The position numbers and the translations under genes were made by a program. Positions 44,374 to 52,444 of a stretch of 57,217 bases of DNA are shown piece by piece. This DNA comes from Cyanobacteria bacterium UBA6984 (GTDB lineage Bacteria > Cyanobacteriota > Vampirovibrionia > Gastranaerophilales > Gastranaerophilaceae). The notes beneath the pieces are model-generated. The model had not been told where the DNA came from. It did not search any database and was given only the letters and a program-made list of their open reading frames with translations. Where the stretch lies: assembly GCA_002450015.1 (NCBI GenBank), contig DJYG01000018.1:1-57217 (forward strand), written 5' to 3'. Each line of letters starts with the position of its first letter. Positions within the stretch are counted from its first letter, which is position 1.

Positions 44374-46479
44374 ATGGCAAGAAAAACACCATTAGAAAAA
44401 ATCAGAAACATTGGTATTGCAGCTCACATTGACGCAGGCAAAACCACAACAACAGAACGTATTTTGTTCTACACAGGTAAAACACATAAAATCGGCGAAG
44501 TTCATGACGGTGCTGCTGTAACAGACTTTATGGATCAAGAACGTGAACGTGGTATTACAATTCAATCAGCAGCCGTAACAGCTGAATGGAAAGGTCATCA
44601 ATTAAATATCATTGACACACCGGGCCACGTTGACTTTACAGTTGAAGTAGAACGTTCATTGCGTGTATTAGACGGTGAAGTTGCAGTATTTTGTGCAGTA
44701 GGTGGTGTTCAATCTCAATCTGAAACTGTATGGCGTCAAGCAAACCGCTACGAAGTTCCTCGTATCGTATTTGTTAACAAAATGGATAGAACAGGTGCAG
44801 ATTTCTACCGTGTATTAAACCAAATCAGAGATAGATTGAGAGCAAATGCATTTGCTATTCAATTGCCAATTGGGGCAGAAGATAAAATGCAAGGTATTAT
44901 CGACTTAATTGAAATGAAAGCTGAAATTTACAGAGATGATTTAGGCAAACAAATGGATATTTTCGATGTTGATACTTGCAATGAAATTTCTCAAGAATTA
45001 AAAGACAAAGCTCATCAATATAGAGAAGAATTAGTTGAAGCTATTGCATCAGAAGATGATGCTTTAATGGAAAAATATTTTGAAGATCCTGATTCAATAA
45101 CAGTTCCTGAATTAAAAGCAGTATTAAGAAAAGCTACTTGTGCAAACAAAATTGTACCTGTAACTTGCGGTACTGCATTCAAGAATAAAGGTGTTCAAAT
45201 GTTACTTGATAATGTTGTTGACTACTTGCCATCACCAACAGACGTAAAAGCTATTGAAGGTGAAATGGAAGATGGAACAAAAACAGAACGTCATTCATCA
45301 GACTCAGAACCATTTGCAGCATTAGCATTTAAAGTTATGACAGACCCGTTTGTAGGTCGTTTGACATTCTTACGTGTATATTCAGGTGTAATTACATCAG
45401 GTTCTTATGTATTGAATGCAACAAACGGTAAAAAAGAACGTATTTCTCGTTTAGTTCGTATGTATGCAGACCAAAGACTTGAAGAACAAGAAGTATATGC
45501 AGGTGATATTTGTGCAGCAGTTGGTTTAAAAGATACAACAACTGGTGATACATTATGTGATGAAAAAGCACCTATTATCTTAGAAAAAATGGTATTCCCA
45601 GAACCTGTAATTTCTGTTGCTATTGAACCAAAAACAAAAGCTGACCAAGAAAAAATGGGTATTGCATTACAAAAGCTTGCTGAAGAAGACCCTTCATTTA
45701 GAGTTAAAACAGATGCAGAAACAGGTCAAACAATTATTTCAGGTATGGGTGAACTTCACTTAGACATCATTGTTGACCGTTTATTAAGAGAATTCAAAGT
45801 TGATGCTAATGTTGGTAAACCACAAGTTGCATACCGTGAAACAATCAGAGGAAATGCTGATCAAGAAGCTAAATTCCAAAGACAATCAGGTGGTAAAGGT
45901 CAATACGGACACGTTAAAATCAGAATTTCACCGGCAGAAGAAAATGCAGGATTTGTATTTGAAAACAAAATTGTCGGTGGTGCTATTCCGAAAGAATTTA
46001 TCGAACCTGCAAGAAAAGGTATGGAAGAAGCTCTTGAAGGCGGTATCTTAGCAGGCTATCCAATGATTGACGTTAAAGTTGAACTTTATGATGGTTCATA
46101 CCACGAAGTTGACTCTTCTGAAATGGCATTTAAAATCGCAGGTTCAATGGCTATTAAAGATGGTACAAAGAAAGCTCAACCTTGCGTACTTGAACCTATG
46201 ATGAAAGTTGAAATTGAAATTCCTGATGAATACACAGGTAACATCATTGGTGATATCGCAAAAAGACGTGGTAGAGTTGAAGGACAAGAACCGATGGGTA
46301 ACACAGGTAACGTAATTGTTAGAGCAACAGTTCCTTTGGCTAATATGTTCGGTTACGCAACTGACTTACGTTCTAACACTCAAGGTCGTGGTACATTCTC
46401 TATGGAATTTAAATGCTACGAACAAGTTCCAAAGAACGTTGAAGAAGAAATTATTGCAAAAGCCGGTGCTAAAGCATAA
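44374..46479 (+). CDS. fusA: Elongation factor G
   Basis: GTPase that moves tRNAs and mRNA after peptide transfer. G1 AHIDAGKTT (about 17-25), G2 RGITIQSAA (about 59-67), G3 DTPGHVDF (about 81-88) and G4 NKMD (about 135-138) are all intact. 701 residues is standard, and domains II-V follow in order. AAGGA lies before the ATG. It stands alone between two terminators, outside the usual rpsL-rpsG-fusA-tuf string, so it is a separate transcription unit. Confidence 0.96.
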   Translation: MARKTPLEKIRNIGIAAHIDAGKTTTTERILFYTGKTHKIGEVHDGAAVTDFMDQERERGITIQSAAVTAEWKGHQLNIIDTPGHVDFTVEVERSLRVLDGEVAVFCAVGGVQSQSETVWRQANRYEVPRIVFVNKMDRTGADFYRVLNQIRDRLRANAFAIQLPIGAEDKMQGIIDLIEMKAEIYRDDLGKQMDIFDVDTCNEISQELKDKAHQYREELVEAIASEDDALMEKYFEDPDSITVPELKAVLRKATCANKIVPVTCGTAFKNKGVQMLLDNVVDYLPSPTDVKAIEGEMEDGTKTERHSSDSEPFAALAFKVMTDPFVGRLTFLRVYSGVITSGSYVLNATNGKKERISRLVRMYADQRLEEQEVYAGDICAAVGLKDTTTGDTLCDEKAPIILEKMVFPEPVISVAIEPKTKADQEKMGIALQKLAEEDPSFRVKTDAETGQTIISGMGELHLDIIVDRLLREFKVDANVGKPQVAYRETIRGNADQEAKFQRQSGGKGQYGHVKIRISPAEENAGFVFENKIVGGAIPKEFIEPARKGMEEALEGGILAGYPMIDVKVELYDGSYHEVDSSEMAFKIAGSMAIKDGTKKAQPCVLEPMMKVEIEIPDEYTGNIIGDIAKRRGRVEGQEPMGNTGNVIVRATVPLANMFGYATDLRSNTQGRGTFSMEFKCYEQVPKNVEEEIIAKAGAKA

Positions 46480-46495
46480 GATTTTGCATAAAAAT

Positions 46496-46532
46496 AAAAG
46501 CAAGACAGAAAAATTTTCTGTCTTGCTTTTTT
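46496..46532 (+). terminator. Terminator of fusA
   Basis: AAAAGCAAGACAGAAAA paired with TTTTCTGTCTTGCTTTT, then T run, 16 bases after the stop. Confidence 0.9.
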
Positions 46533-46537
46533 GTGTA

Positions 46538-46565
46538 TTGCAAATTAGAAAAAATATGTTAGAAT
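46538..46565 (+). promoter_or_regulatory. Promoter of the poly-G pilin-like gene
   Basis: TTGCAA, 16-base spacer, TAGAAT. The predicted transcript would begin near 46572, just before GGAG (46575-46578) and ATG 46588. Confidence 0.55.
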
Positions 46566-46587
46566 AATGAAAAAGGAGAAAAACGTT

Positions 46588-47423
46588 ATGAATAGTGTGT
46601 TTAGAGTTTCGGGGGGGGGGTAAAATCCGCTTGTAGCAAAGGTTTTAAGGTTTTTAAAAGGTGTATTAAATCTATATTATCTTGGTTAAACGGTCGAACA
46701 GTTGAACAGTTGAATAGTCCAATATCTGCTAAACTCTTTAACCTTTCAACTAATAAACTAAAAAATCTATTCACGACTCACTATTCACAATTTACTAAAA
46801 AAGTTTTTGCATTCACTCTAGCTGAAACACTTATTGTAATGGGTATAATAGGTGTAGTTGCGGCATTAACATTACCAAACTTAAACTCCTCAACAGGTGA
46901 CAAAGAAAAAGTTGTTAAACTACAAAAAATATATTCAAATCTTGAAGATGCAATAGGTAGAGCGAAAATTGTTTATGGTCCAGTTAGTAATTGGTGTTCA
47001 GGGCTTTCTGAAAATGATTGTGAAAAACGAAGATTTGAGAGAATAACAGAGTTTTTGAAATATTCAAAAGTTTGTACAGTAAGTGATGCTTGTACTCTAT
47101 TTGCGAGAAATACATCTTCACTAGGCCCGGGTTATCGCATGCCGTATTCGATAGTATTGCCGGATGGTGCCACTGTTGGTTTCGGTGATAGATGGATATA
47201 TATAGATATAGATGGCATTGGTAAGGGTTCAGATATCGATTGCAAAGATACTTTTTTCCTATTTTATGACAACTCAGGCATGCATTATACTAATGATAAA
47301 AGTTTAGATGGTGATAAACCTAGTTTATATAAATGTGGAGCATGGGTATTGATGTACAATAATTTGGATTATTTAAAATGCCGTGACTTAGAATTTAATA
47401 CAGGCAAAACTACTTGCAAATAA
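46588..47423 (+). CDS. Type IV pilin-like protein with out-of-frame poly-G tract (candidate phase-variable gene)
   Basis: ATG 46588 follows AAAGGAG at eight bases. Ten G residues (46611-46620) fill codons 8-11 and lead into TAA at 46621, so this copy reads only 11 codons. One extra G, or two fewer, puts the start in frame with an open frame that runs without a stop to 47423. The downstream frame alone has only a TTG at 46710 and no ribosome-binding site. The body has a prepilin-type site KKVFA-FTLAETLIVMGIIGVVAALTLP (in two parts; Glu at +5) and a hydrophobic helix, then a pilin-like domain with several Cys. Leader length before FTLAE is about 75 residues, very long. Three imperfect 8-base repeats lie at 46693-46716. 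It may be an off-state phase-variable gene, a pseudogene or an assembly error in the tract. Confidence 0.72.
46611..46620 (+). repeat. Poly-G tract (10 G)
   Basis: The longest G run seen in the window, in a genome where G is scarce. It sits inside the coding start of the pilin-like gene; tract lengths of 8 or 11 would restore the frame. Confidence 0.95.
46693..46716 (+). repeat. Three imperfect 8-bp tandem repeats in the pilin leader
   Basis: GTCGAACA, GTTGAACA, GTTGAATA in succession. A unit of 8 is not a multiple of 3, so gain or loss of a copy would also shift the frame. Confidence 0.7.
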
Positions 47424-47442
47424 TTAATAAAAAATAAAAACA

Positions 47443-47472
47443 CGGTCGGTTTTGCTTTAGCAAAACCGACCG
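47443..47472. terminator. Perfect 13-bp hairpin after the pilin-like gene
   Basis: CGGTCGGTTTTGC/GCAAAACCGACCG around TTTA, 20 bases after the stop. No T run directly follows, so termination is likely but less sure. It also lies 25 bases beyond the convergent gene's stop. Confidence 0.6.
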
Positions 47473-47496
47473 CTACATGTTTTGATTGTTGGAAAA

Positions 47497-47817
47497 CTAT
47501 TTAATTTTTACGCTTACACCTTTCTTTTCAGTGTATTTGTTGATTTTTGCATTAGCTCTTGCTTTAGCTGCTTTTTTTGCATTTGCTTTAGCGTTAGCTT
47601 TTGCAGCTTTAGCATCTGCTTTTGCTTTTGCCGCATCTGCTTTTGCTTTGTCATAATCAGCTTTAGCTTTGGCAGCTTTGTTTAGAGCGCTATCAGGTTT
47701 TGTACTTGTAACTGATACATTTGTACCCTTAATGTTTTTTGTTACAGTTGCTGCAAGTGCTGTTGAAGTTGTCAATGCGATTGCTAATGCGCAAGTCATA
47801 ATTAGTGTTTTTTTCAT
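47497..47817 (-). CDS. Exported Ala/Lys-rich repeat protein
   Basis: 106 residues: signal peptide MKKTLIMTCALAIALTTSTALA (1-22), a short linker, then about 50 residues of Ala/Lys/Asp heptad-like repeats (AKAKADYDKAKADAAKAKAD and so on) and a basic tail. The repeat part should be one long charged helix in the periplasm. A strong AAGGAGG lies before the ATG. The composition resembles histone-like or envelope-linker proteins, but no family is recognised. Confidence 0.65.
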   Translation of the reverse strand: MKKTLIMTCALAIALTTSTALAATVTKNIKGTNVSVTSTKPDSALNKAAKAKADYDKAKADAAKAKADAKAAKANAKANAKKAAKARANAKINKYTEKKGVSVKIK

Positions 47818-47898
47818 AATAATCCTCCTTTCAGAACATTCATTAAAAATATATAACTAAATTACATGATTTTCAAGTATTTCTGATATAATAAAAAC

Positions 47899-48633
47899 AT
47901 GGAAAGAAAACAGTATAAATTACTTGGTTATAACATAGATTTATTTGATATGCAGAGTGCATTAAATTATGCAAAATCTCTCATAGATGGCGCTAATAGC
48001 TCCCATATCGTTACTATTAATCCTGAAATAATTGATTATGCCAATAAACATGAAGAATATGCAAAAATTCTGAAAGAAGCAGAAATGGTTATCCCTGACG
48101 GAATTGGTATAAAAATAGGTTTGCAAGTTAATGGTATAAGAGTTCAAAGACTTACAGGAATCGAGTTTGCAAGACTTTTGATAGATGATGCCGCAAAAAA
48201 TAATATACCTGTTGCTCTTGTTGGTGCAAAACCTAATGTTATTGAAAAAGTTCAAAAATGTTTAAAAGAAGATTTTCCTGATTTGAATATTGTATATGCA
48301 CACGATGGATATTTTAAAGATAATTCTGAAATTTTTGAAGGTTTAAAACTTTCTTGCCCTAAAATTTTGTTTGTTGCTATGGGCGCACCTAAACAAGAAG
48401 AATTTATATATGAATTGAAATCAATACTTCCTTCAACATTAATGATAGGTATAGGCGGTAGTTTTGATGTTTGGGCTGGAGAAGTTCAAAGAGCGCCAAA
48501 AATTTGGCAAAAACTTGGTTTAGAGTGGTTATATCGTACAATAAAACAGCCGGAAAGATTTAAAAGAATATTTCCGACTTTGCCAATTTTTGTGTATAAT
48601 GTTATTAAAGAAAGATTAACAAAGAAAGGGTAA
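47899..48633 (+). CDS. WecG/TagA/CpsF-family glycosyltransferase
   Basis: 244 residues. The family signature VTINPEIIDYA (about 38-48), the catalytic-region PDGIGIKIG (about 70-78), and the LFVAMGAPKQEEFI segment (about 155-168) are clear. Such enzymes move N-acetylmannosamine or its uronate to a lipid-linked sugar in envelope polysaccharide synthesis. No other polysaccharide gene is adjacent. It is followed four bases later by the transketolase half. Confidence 0.87.
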   Translation: MERKQYKLLGYNIDLFDMQSALNYAKSLIDGANSSHIVTINPEIIDYANKHEEYAKILKEAEMVIPDGIGIKIGLQVNGIRVQRLTGIEFARLLIDDAAKNNIPVALVGAKPNVIEKVQKCLKEDFPDLNIVYAHDGYFKDNSEIFEGLKLSCPKILFVAMGAPKQEEFIYELKSILPSTLMIGIGGSFDVWAGEVQRAPKIWQKLGLEWLYRTIKQPERFKRIFPTLPIFVYNVIKERLTKKG

Positions 48634-48637
48634 TAAA

Positions 48638-49468
48638 ATGCTAGAACAAAAAGACGTAGAACAATTAAAAGATTTGTGTAAACAAACAAGACGTAACATT
48701 ATTAAAATGGTTCATAATGCAAAATCAGGACACGTTGGCGGTGCTATGTCAGCAGTTGAAATTTTAACAACTTTATATCAAAAAATAATGAATGTATATC
48801 CGAAATGGGATAAAGATGTTGATTTTGAAAAACGTGATAGGTTTGTTTTATCAAAAGGTCATGCATCAGCAGTTTATTACTCTGTACTTTCACAAAGAGG
48901 ATTTTTTCCTGAAGAAGAATTAATGACCTTCCGTTTATTTGGTTCTCGTTTACAAGGTCACCCAAATACTCACTTACCTGGAGTTGAAGTTGCAACAGGC
49001 TCTTTAGGACAAGGTTTATCTATGGCTGTTGGTATGGCTTTAGGTTTGAAACTTGATAAAAATCCTGCACATGTATTTTGTTACTTAGGTGATGGCGAAT
49101 TACAAGAAGGCTCTTGCTGGGAAGCTTTTATGCATGCTCCTCACAAACATTTAAATAATATTACAGCAATTATCGACAGAAATATGCTTCAAATTGATGG
49201 TGATGTTGAAAAAGTTAAAGCCTTAGAACCATTAGCTGACAAATTAAAAGCATTTAACTGGAATGTTGTAGAAATTGATGGTCATGACTTAAACCAAGTT
49301 TATGATGCGCTAAAAGCTGCAAAAGAAAATAATTCAGATAAGCCGACAGCAATTATTGCTCATACTACAAAAGGTAAAGGTGTATCATTTATGGAAAACC
49401 AAGCAGGGTGGCACGGTAAAGCTCCAAATGATGAAGAAATGGAAAAAGCACTTGCTGAATTAGCATAA
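48638..49468 (+). CDS. Transketolase N-terminal subunit
   Basis: 276 residues, the TPP pyrophosphate-binding half only. Landmarks: NAKSGHVGGAMSAVEIL (about 27-43), SKGHASAVYYSVL, ATGSLGQGLSMAVGMALG (about 120-137) and GDGELQEGSCWEA (about 150-162), the thiamine-diphosphate motif. The pyrimidine-binding half needed for activity normally follows at once in split transketolases; here a terminator and reverse-strand genes follow instead. AGGG precedes the ATG. Confidence 0.88.
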   Translation: MLEQKDVEQLKDLCKQTRRNIIKMVHNAKSGHVGGAMSAVEILTTLYQKIMNVYPKWDKDVDFEKRDRFVLSKGHASAVYYSVLSQRGFFPEEELMTFRLFGSRLQGHPNTHLPGVEVATGSLGQGLSMAVGMALGLKLDKNPAHVFCYLGDGELQEGSCWEAFMHAPHKHLNNITAIIDRNMLQIDGDVEKVKALEPLADKLKAFNWNVVEIDGHDLNQVYDALKAAKENNSDKPTAIIAHTTKGKGVSFMENQAGWHGKAPNDEEMEKALAELA

Positions 49469-49490
49469 AAAATAAAGAATACATATAAAT

Positions 49491-49527
49491 AAAAATCGGT
49501 GTAATAAAAGAATTACACCGATTTTTT
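49491..49527. terminator. Terminator after the transketolase half
   Basis: AATCGGTGTAAT/ATTACACCGATT with flanking A and T runs; probably bidirectional between convergent genes. Confidence 0.85.
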
Positions 49528-49544
49528 ATGTTTTGATTTAAAAA

Positions 49545-49823
49545 TTAATTTTCAGATGGTTTAAACATATCTTTTTTTTCGTTTATAAAGCTTTGGATAT
49601 TACCAACAATTTCGTCACCTTTTTTTTGTAATTCAGAAACAACTGCTTCTGCTTTGTCTTGAATATCTTTAACTTTAGCATCTGTTTTATCTAAAATATC
49701 TTTTGCTGTGTCTGACAACATTTCTCTTGTTTCTTCACCTGATTTTGGTGCTAATAATATACCTGTAATAGCGCCTATTGCTGCACCAATTGTGAAACCT
49801 ACTAAAAATTTTCCTACTGACAT
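49545..49823 (-). CDS. YtxH-family membrane-anchored protein
   Basis: 92 residues. The N-terminal FLVGFTIGAAIGAITGILLAPKSGEETREML (two segments, about 6-36) is the YtxH signature, a glycine-rich helix followed by LAPxSGxETR. The rest is a charged helix. AAGGAGAT precedes the ATG. Last gene of a four-gene cluster of small membrane proteins; in other bacteria YtxH proteins are general-stress related. Confidence 0.85.
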   Translation of the reverse strand: MSVGKFLVGFTIGAAIGAITGILLAPKSGEETREMLSDTAKDILDKTDAKVKDIQDKAEAVVSELQKKGDEIVGNIQSFINEKKDMFKPSEN

Positions 49824-49892
49824 AATAATATCTCCTTTACTATTTATATTCTATCGTATTATCTTTTTATAACATTACCCATTCGGGCTGTT

Positions 49893-50270
49893 TTATTTTT
49901 GAAACATCTTTACAACAGTTGCAAAACCTTTATATAAGCCTTTTGCTAATGAACCTGATAAAAATCGTAGTTTTGAAAATGTAGCTGCACTGGCACCAAA
50001 TGCACCTTCCATCGCATCTCTCATTTTATCTATACCTTTATCTGTAGATTTCATAAATTCATTTAATGTATGTAAAGATTCATTCACTTCTCGCAATGTA
50101 GGACGAAGTTCATTTCTCACTACTGATGTTGTTTCATCAACGTTTCTTGCTAAACTTGACATATCAACAATTAATTTTATTAAAAAACCGCCTACAACAA
50201 CAAACATAATACCTGTTGCTATTGCTAAAAATGCTAAACCGTTGTTTAAAAGTATTTGAGATGTTTCCAT
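49893..50270 (-). CDS. DUF948-family membrane protein
   Basis: 125 residues. One membrane helix (about 12-36), then an amphipathic helical region (DETTSVVRNELRPTLREVNESLHTLNEF) and a C-terminal hydrophobic basic stretch. The layout is DUF948, which often accompanies YtxH genes, as here. AAAGGA precedes the ATG. Function unknown. Confidence 0.72.
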   Translation of the reverse strand: METSQILLNNGLAFLAIATGIMFVVVGGFLIKLIVDMSSLARNVDETTSVVRNELRPTLREVNESLHTLNEFMKSTDKGIDKMRDAMEGAFGASAATFSKLRFLSGSLAKGLYKGFATVVKMFQK

Positions 50271-50285
50271 ATTTAATTTTCCTTT

Positions 50286-50606
50286 TTATTGATTTATATC
50301 GTAATCTGAATTTGCGTCTTCAAGTTGTTTTGCTTTTTCCATTTTTTCTGATTTTGCAGCGTTCTTAATTTTTTTAATTTGTTTTTCAATTTTGTATTTT
50401 ACTAAATCTATTGCCTCAAGAGCTTGTTTTTTAGCAGCTCTAACGTTTGGAGCTTGCGTTTCTATTAAATTTTCTAATGCACATTTTACATCTTTACAAG
50501 AGTCTTCACCTTTTTTAGGTGCTAATAAGACTCCGGTTATTACACCGCCTATAACTCCGACCATAATTCCGATACCGAAACATAATGAATCATTTTCTTT
50601 GCACAT
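50286..50606 (-). CDS. Second YtxH-like membrane protein
   Basis: About 106 residues: a Gly-rich helix (FGIGIMVGVIGGVITGVLLAPKKGEDSCKDV, about 10-40 in two segments) with the YtxH motif LAPKKGE, then a charged helix ending in an acidic tail. Two starts are possible. ATG 50606 has GAGG eight bases upstream and is preferred; ATG 50627 would add seven residues. Three Cys are unusual for the family. 15 bases from the DUF948 gene. Confidence 0.75.
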   Translation of the reverse strand: MCKENDSLCFGIGIMVGVIGGVITGVLLAPKKGEDSCKDVKCALENLIETQAPNVRAAKKQALEAIDLVKYKIEKQIKKIKNAAKSEKMEKAKQLEDANSDYDINQ

Positions 50607-50669
50607 TTTTTGAACCTCGACTTTCATTTATACAACTGATTGTAACATATAAATTTTAAACATACAATG

Positions 50670-51035
50670 TTAAATTCTGCAATCAGCCCTGAGTGTATCA
50701 TATAGAACTAATAATAATTCGATAAACAATACTTTCTTTTTAAAACGGGTTCGCTCAAAGAAAAATAATGTTACAGTTATTAACAATCCTTTTATCATTT
50801 TTCTAATAAACATTCTTCTTTTTTCTTCAAGTATGCGTTTTTGACAACGAACTTTTAATTTAAATCTGTTTGCTGTATCATATAATGCTCTTAATTGAAA
50901 TTTTAATGTGTGTCTATTTACTTTAAATTTTTCTGATATCGCAATAACTTTTTTATCCAATAAATATATTCCGTAACAAAACATTGTTACTACAATTAAT
51001 TCAAGTATAAAAAACATTGCGAATAAATAAATCAT
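50670..51035 (-). CDS. Small membrane protein of unknown function
   Basis: 121 residues. One N-terminal membrane helix (about 1-26), a basic middle (about 35-80) and a second hydrophobic stretch (about 82-93), with another near the end. Weak upstream site. It is first of the YtxH/DUF948 cluster. I do not recognise a family. Confidence 0.5.
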   Translation of the reverse strand: MIYLFAMFFILELIVVTMFCYGIYLLDKKVIAISEKFKVNRHTLKFQLRALYDTANRFKLKVRCQKRILEEKRRMFIRKMIKGLLITVTLFFFERTRFKKKVLFIELLLVLYDTLRADCRI

Positions 51036-51114
51036 TTCTTAAATTCTTCTTTTGTATTATTATCAGATTATACAGTAAAATAAAAAAAAAGAAAATACCA
51101 AAAAGAATTATTTT

Positions 51115-52437
51115 ATGGAAAGAATAAAGTTTTATATATCAATATTTGTGGCAAGGATTATTGCTTTAATAATTAAACTAGTAGGTCGTTCAAGCGGTAC
51201 ATCTTTTGTCGGATTATTTACGTTAAAATTTAATCCTAATTTTCTTCATTATTGTTCGAAATATATTACAGGAAAAAAAATTAGTGTAACAGGTACGAAC
51301 GGAAAAACCACAACAGCAGGTTTAATAGCTCAAATATTTGAAGCCAACGGCAAAAAATTGATTCACAATGCTCAAGGTGCAAATATGCTTACAGGTATTG
51401 CTAATGTTTTTGCCAAAACTATTGTTCCGTCAAAGCGTTATGATAATTGTGTCTTAGAATCTGATGAAGCTTATTTGTCAAAATTATATGATTATATGAA
51501 TTTAGATTATTTAGTTGTCACAAATTTATTTCGTGATCAGCTTGACAGGTATGGTGAATTGGATACTACGGCTAAAAAAATTCAATCTGCTATTGATAAA
51601 AATAAAAATTTAACCCTAATTCTAAATGCTGATGATCCTCTTGTTGCTAATTTAGGTAAAGAAAATAAACGAATTTATTATGGTTTTGAAAATATAGAAT
51701 TTGTTAGTAGCAGAACAATTTCAAAAGCTCCTGCCGAGATGTTTAATTGTATATGTGGAGAACCATTAAAGTATTCAAAGCGTTTTTATGCCCAACAGGG
51801 ACATTATTATTGTGATTGTGGTTATCATCGTCCGGAATGTGATTATGTCGGTTATGCAAGAATATTTGATGATTATGTTGAAATAGATGTAAAACATAAT
51901 AATGAAACTACTAATTATAGAGTTGATACAATTGGTTTATATAACGCATATAATGTTCTTGCCGCAGTTTCAACTGCATTGGAATTTGGTTATACTCAAG
52001 ATGAAATTCAAAATGCATTACAAACTTACAAAGCTATGTTTGGGCGTGCTGAAAAAACTGAAATAAACAGTCATAAGGCTATTATTCAATTAATTAAAAA
52101 CCCTGCCGGTGCAAGTGAGGTTTTAAAAACGGTTGATTTGAACTCAAATATATTAATAGCAATAAATGATAATTTTGCGGATGGCAGAGATGTTTCATGG
52201 CTTTGGGATGCTGAATTTGAGTTGTTGAAAGATGTTGAAAAACCAATTTTTACTTCAGGAATAAGGGCAAACGATATGGCATTAAGATTAAAATATGCAG
52301 GTGTTCCTTCTGATAAAATAAGAGTTATACCGGATTTATTTAAAGCCATAGACGAAATTTCTAATTCTACTGATAATAATGAAAAAATTACAATAATGCC
52401 GTCATATACTGCGCTTTTACAAATAAAAAACAGGTGA
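51115..52437 (+). CDS. murT: Lipid II isoglutaminyl synthase, MurT subunit
   Basis: Mur-ligase-type enzyme that activates the D-glutamate of lipid II for amidation. P-loop TGTNGKTTT (about 60-68), LESDEAYL, then a ribbon of Cys, CICGEPL ... CDCGYHRPEC, that marks MurT, and the DUF1727 C-terminal domain with NPAGASEVL and NDNFADGRDVSWLWD, which holds the activating Asp. 440 residues is normal. Its partner glutaminase GatD usually follows directly, but here a PdxJ-like gene does. Confidence 0.88.
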   Translation: MERIKFYISIFVARIIALIIKLVGRSSGTSFVGLFTLKFNPNFLHYCSKYITGKKISVTGTNGKTTTAGLIAQIFEANGKKLIHNAQGANMLTGIANVFAKTIVPSKRYDNCVLESDEAYLSKLYDYMNLDYLVVTNLFRDQLDRYGELDTTAKKIQSAIDKNKNLTLILNADDPLVANLGKENKRIYYGFENIEFVSSRTISKAPAEMFNCICGEPLKYSKRFYAQQGHYYCDCGYHRPECDYVGYARIFDDYVEIDVKHNNETTNYRVDTIGLYNAYNVLAAVSTALEFGYTQDEIQNALQTYKAMFGRAEKTEINSHKAIIQLIKNPAGASEVLKTVDLNSNILIAINDNFADGRDVSWLWDAEFELLKDVEKPIFTSGIRANDMALRLKYAGVPSDKIRVIPDLFKAIDEISNSTDNNEKITIMPSYTALLQIKNR

Positions 52438-52444
52438 TAAAATA

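Noticed and set aside
46710..47423. TTG at 46710 as the true start of the pilin-like gene
   Set aside because: No ribosome-binding site precedes it, while ATG 46588 has a strong one and only the poly-G length separates the frames.
47443..47472. 13-bp hairpin as a mobile REP-type repeat
   Set aside because: No second copy is seen in the window, and its place between convergent genes fits a terminator.
47482..47860. Forward-strand frames rich in Cys/Phe opposite the Ala/Lys repeat gene
   Set aside because: Shadow of the repeat codons on the other strand; the reverse frame has a signal peptide and a strong ribosome-binding site.
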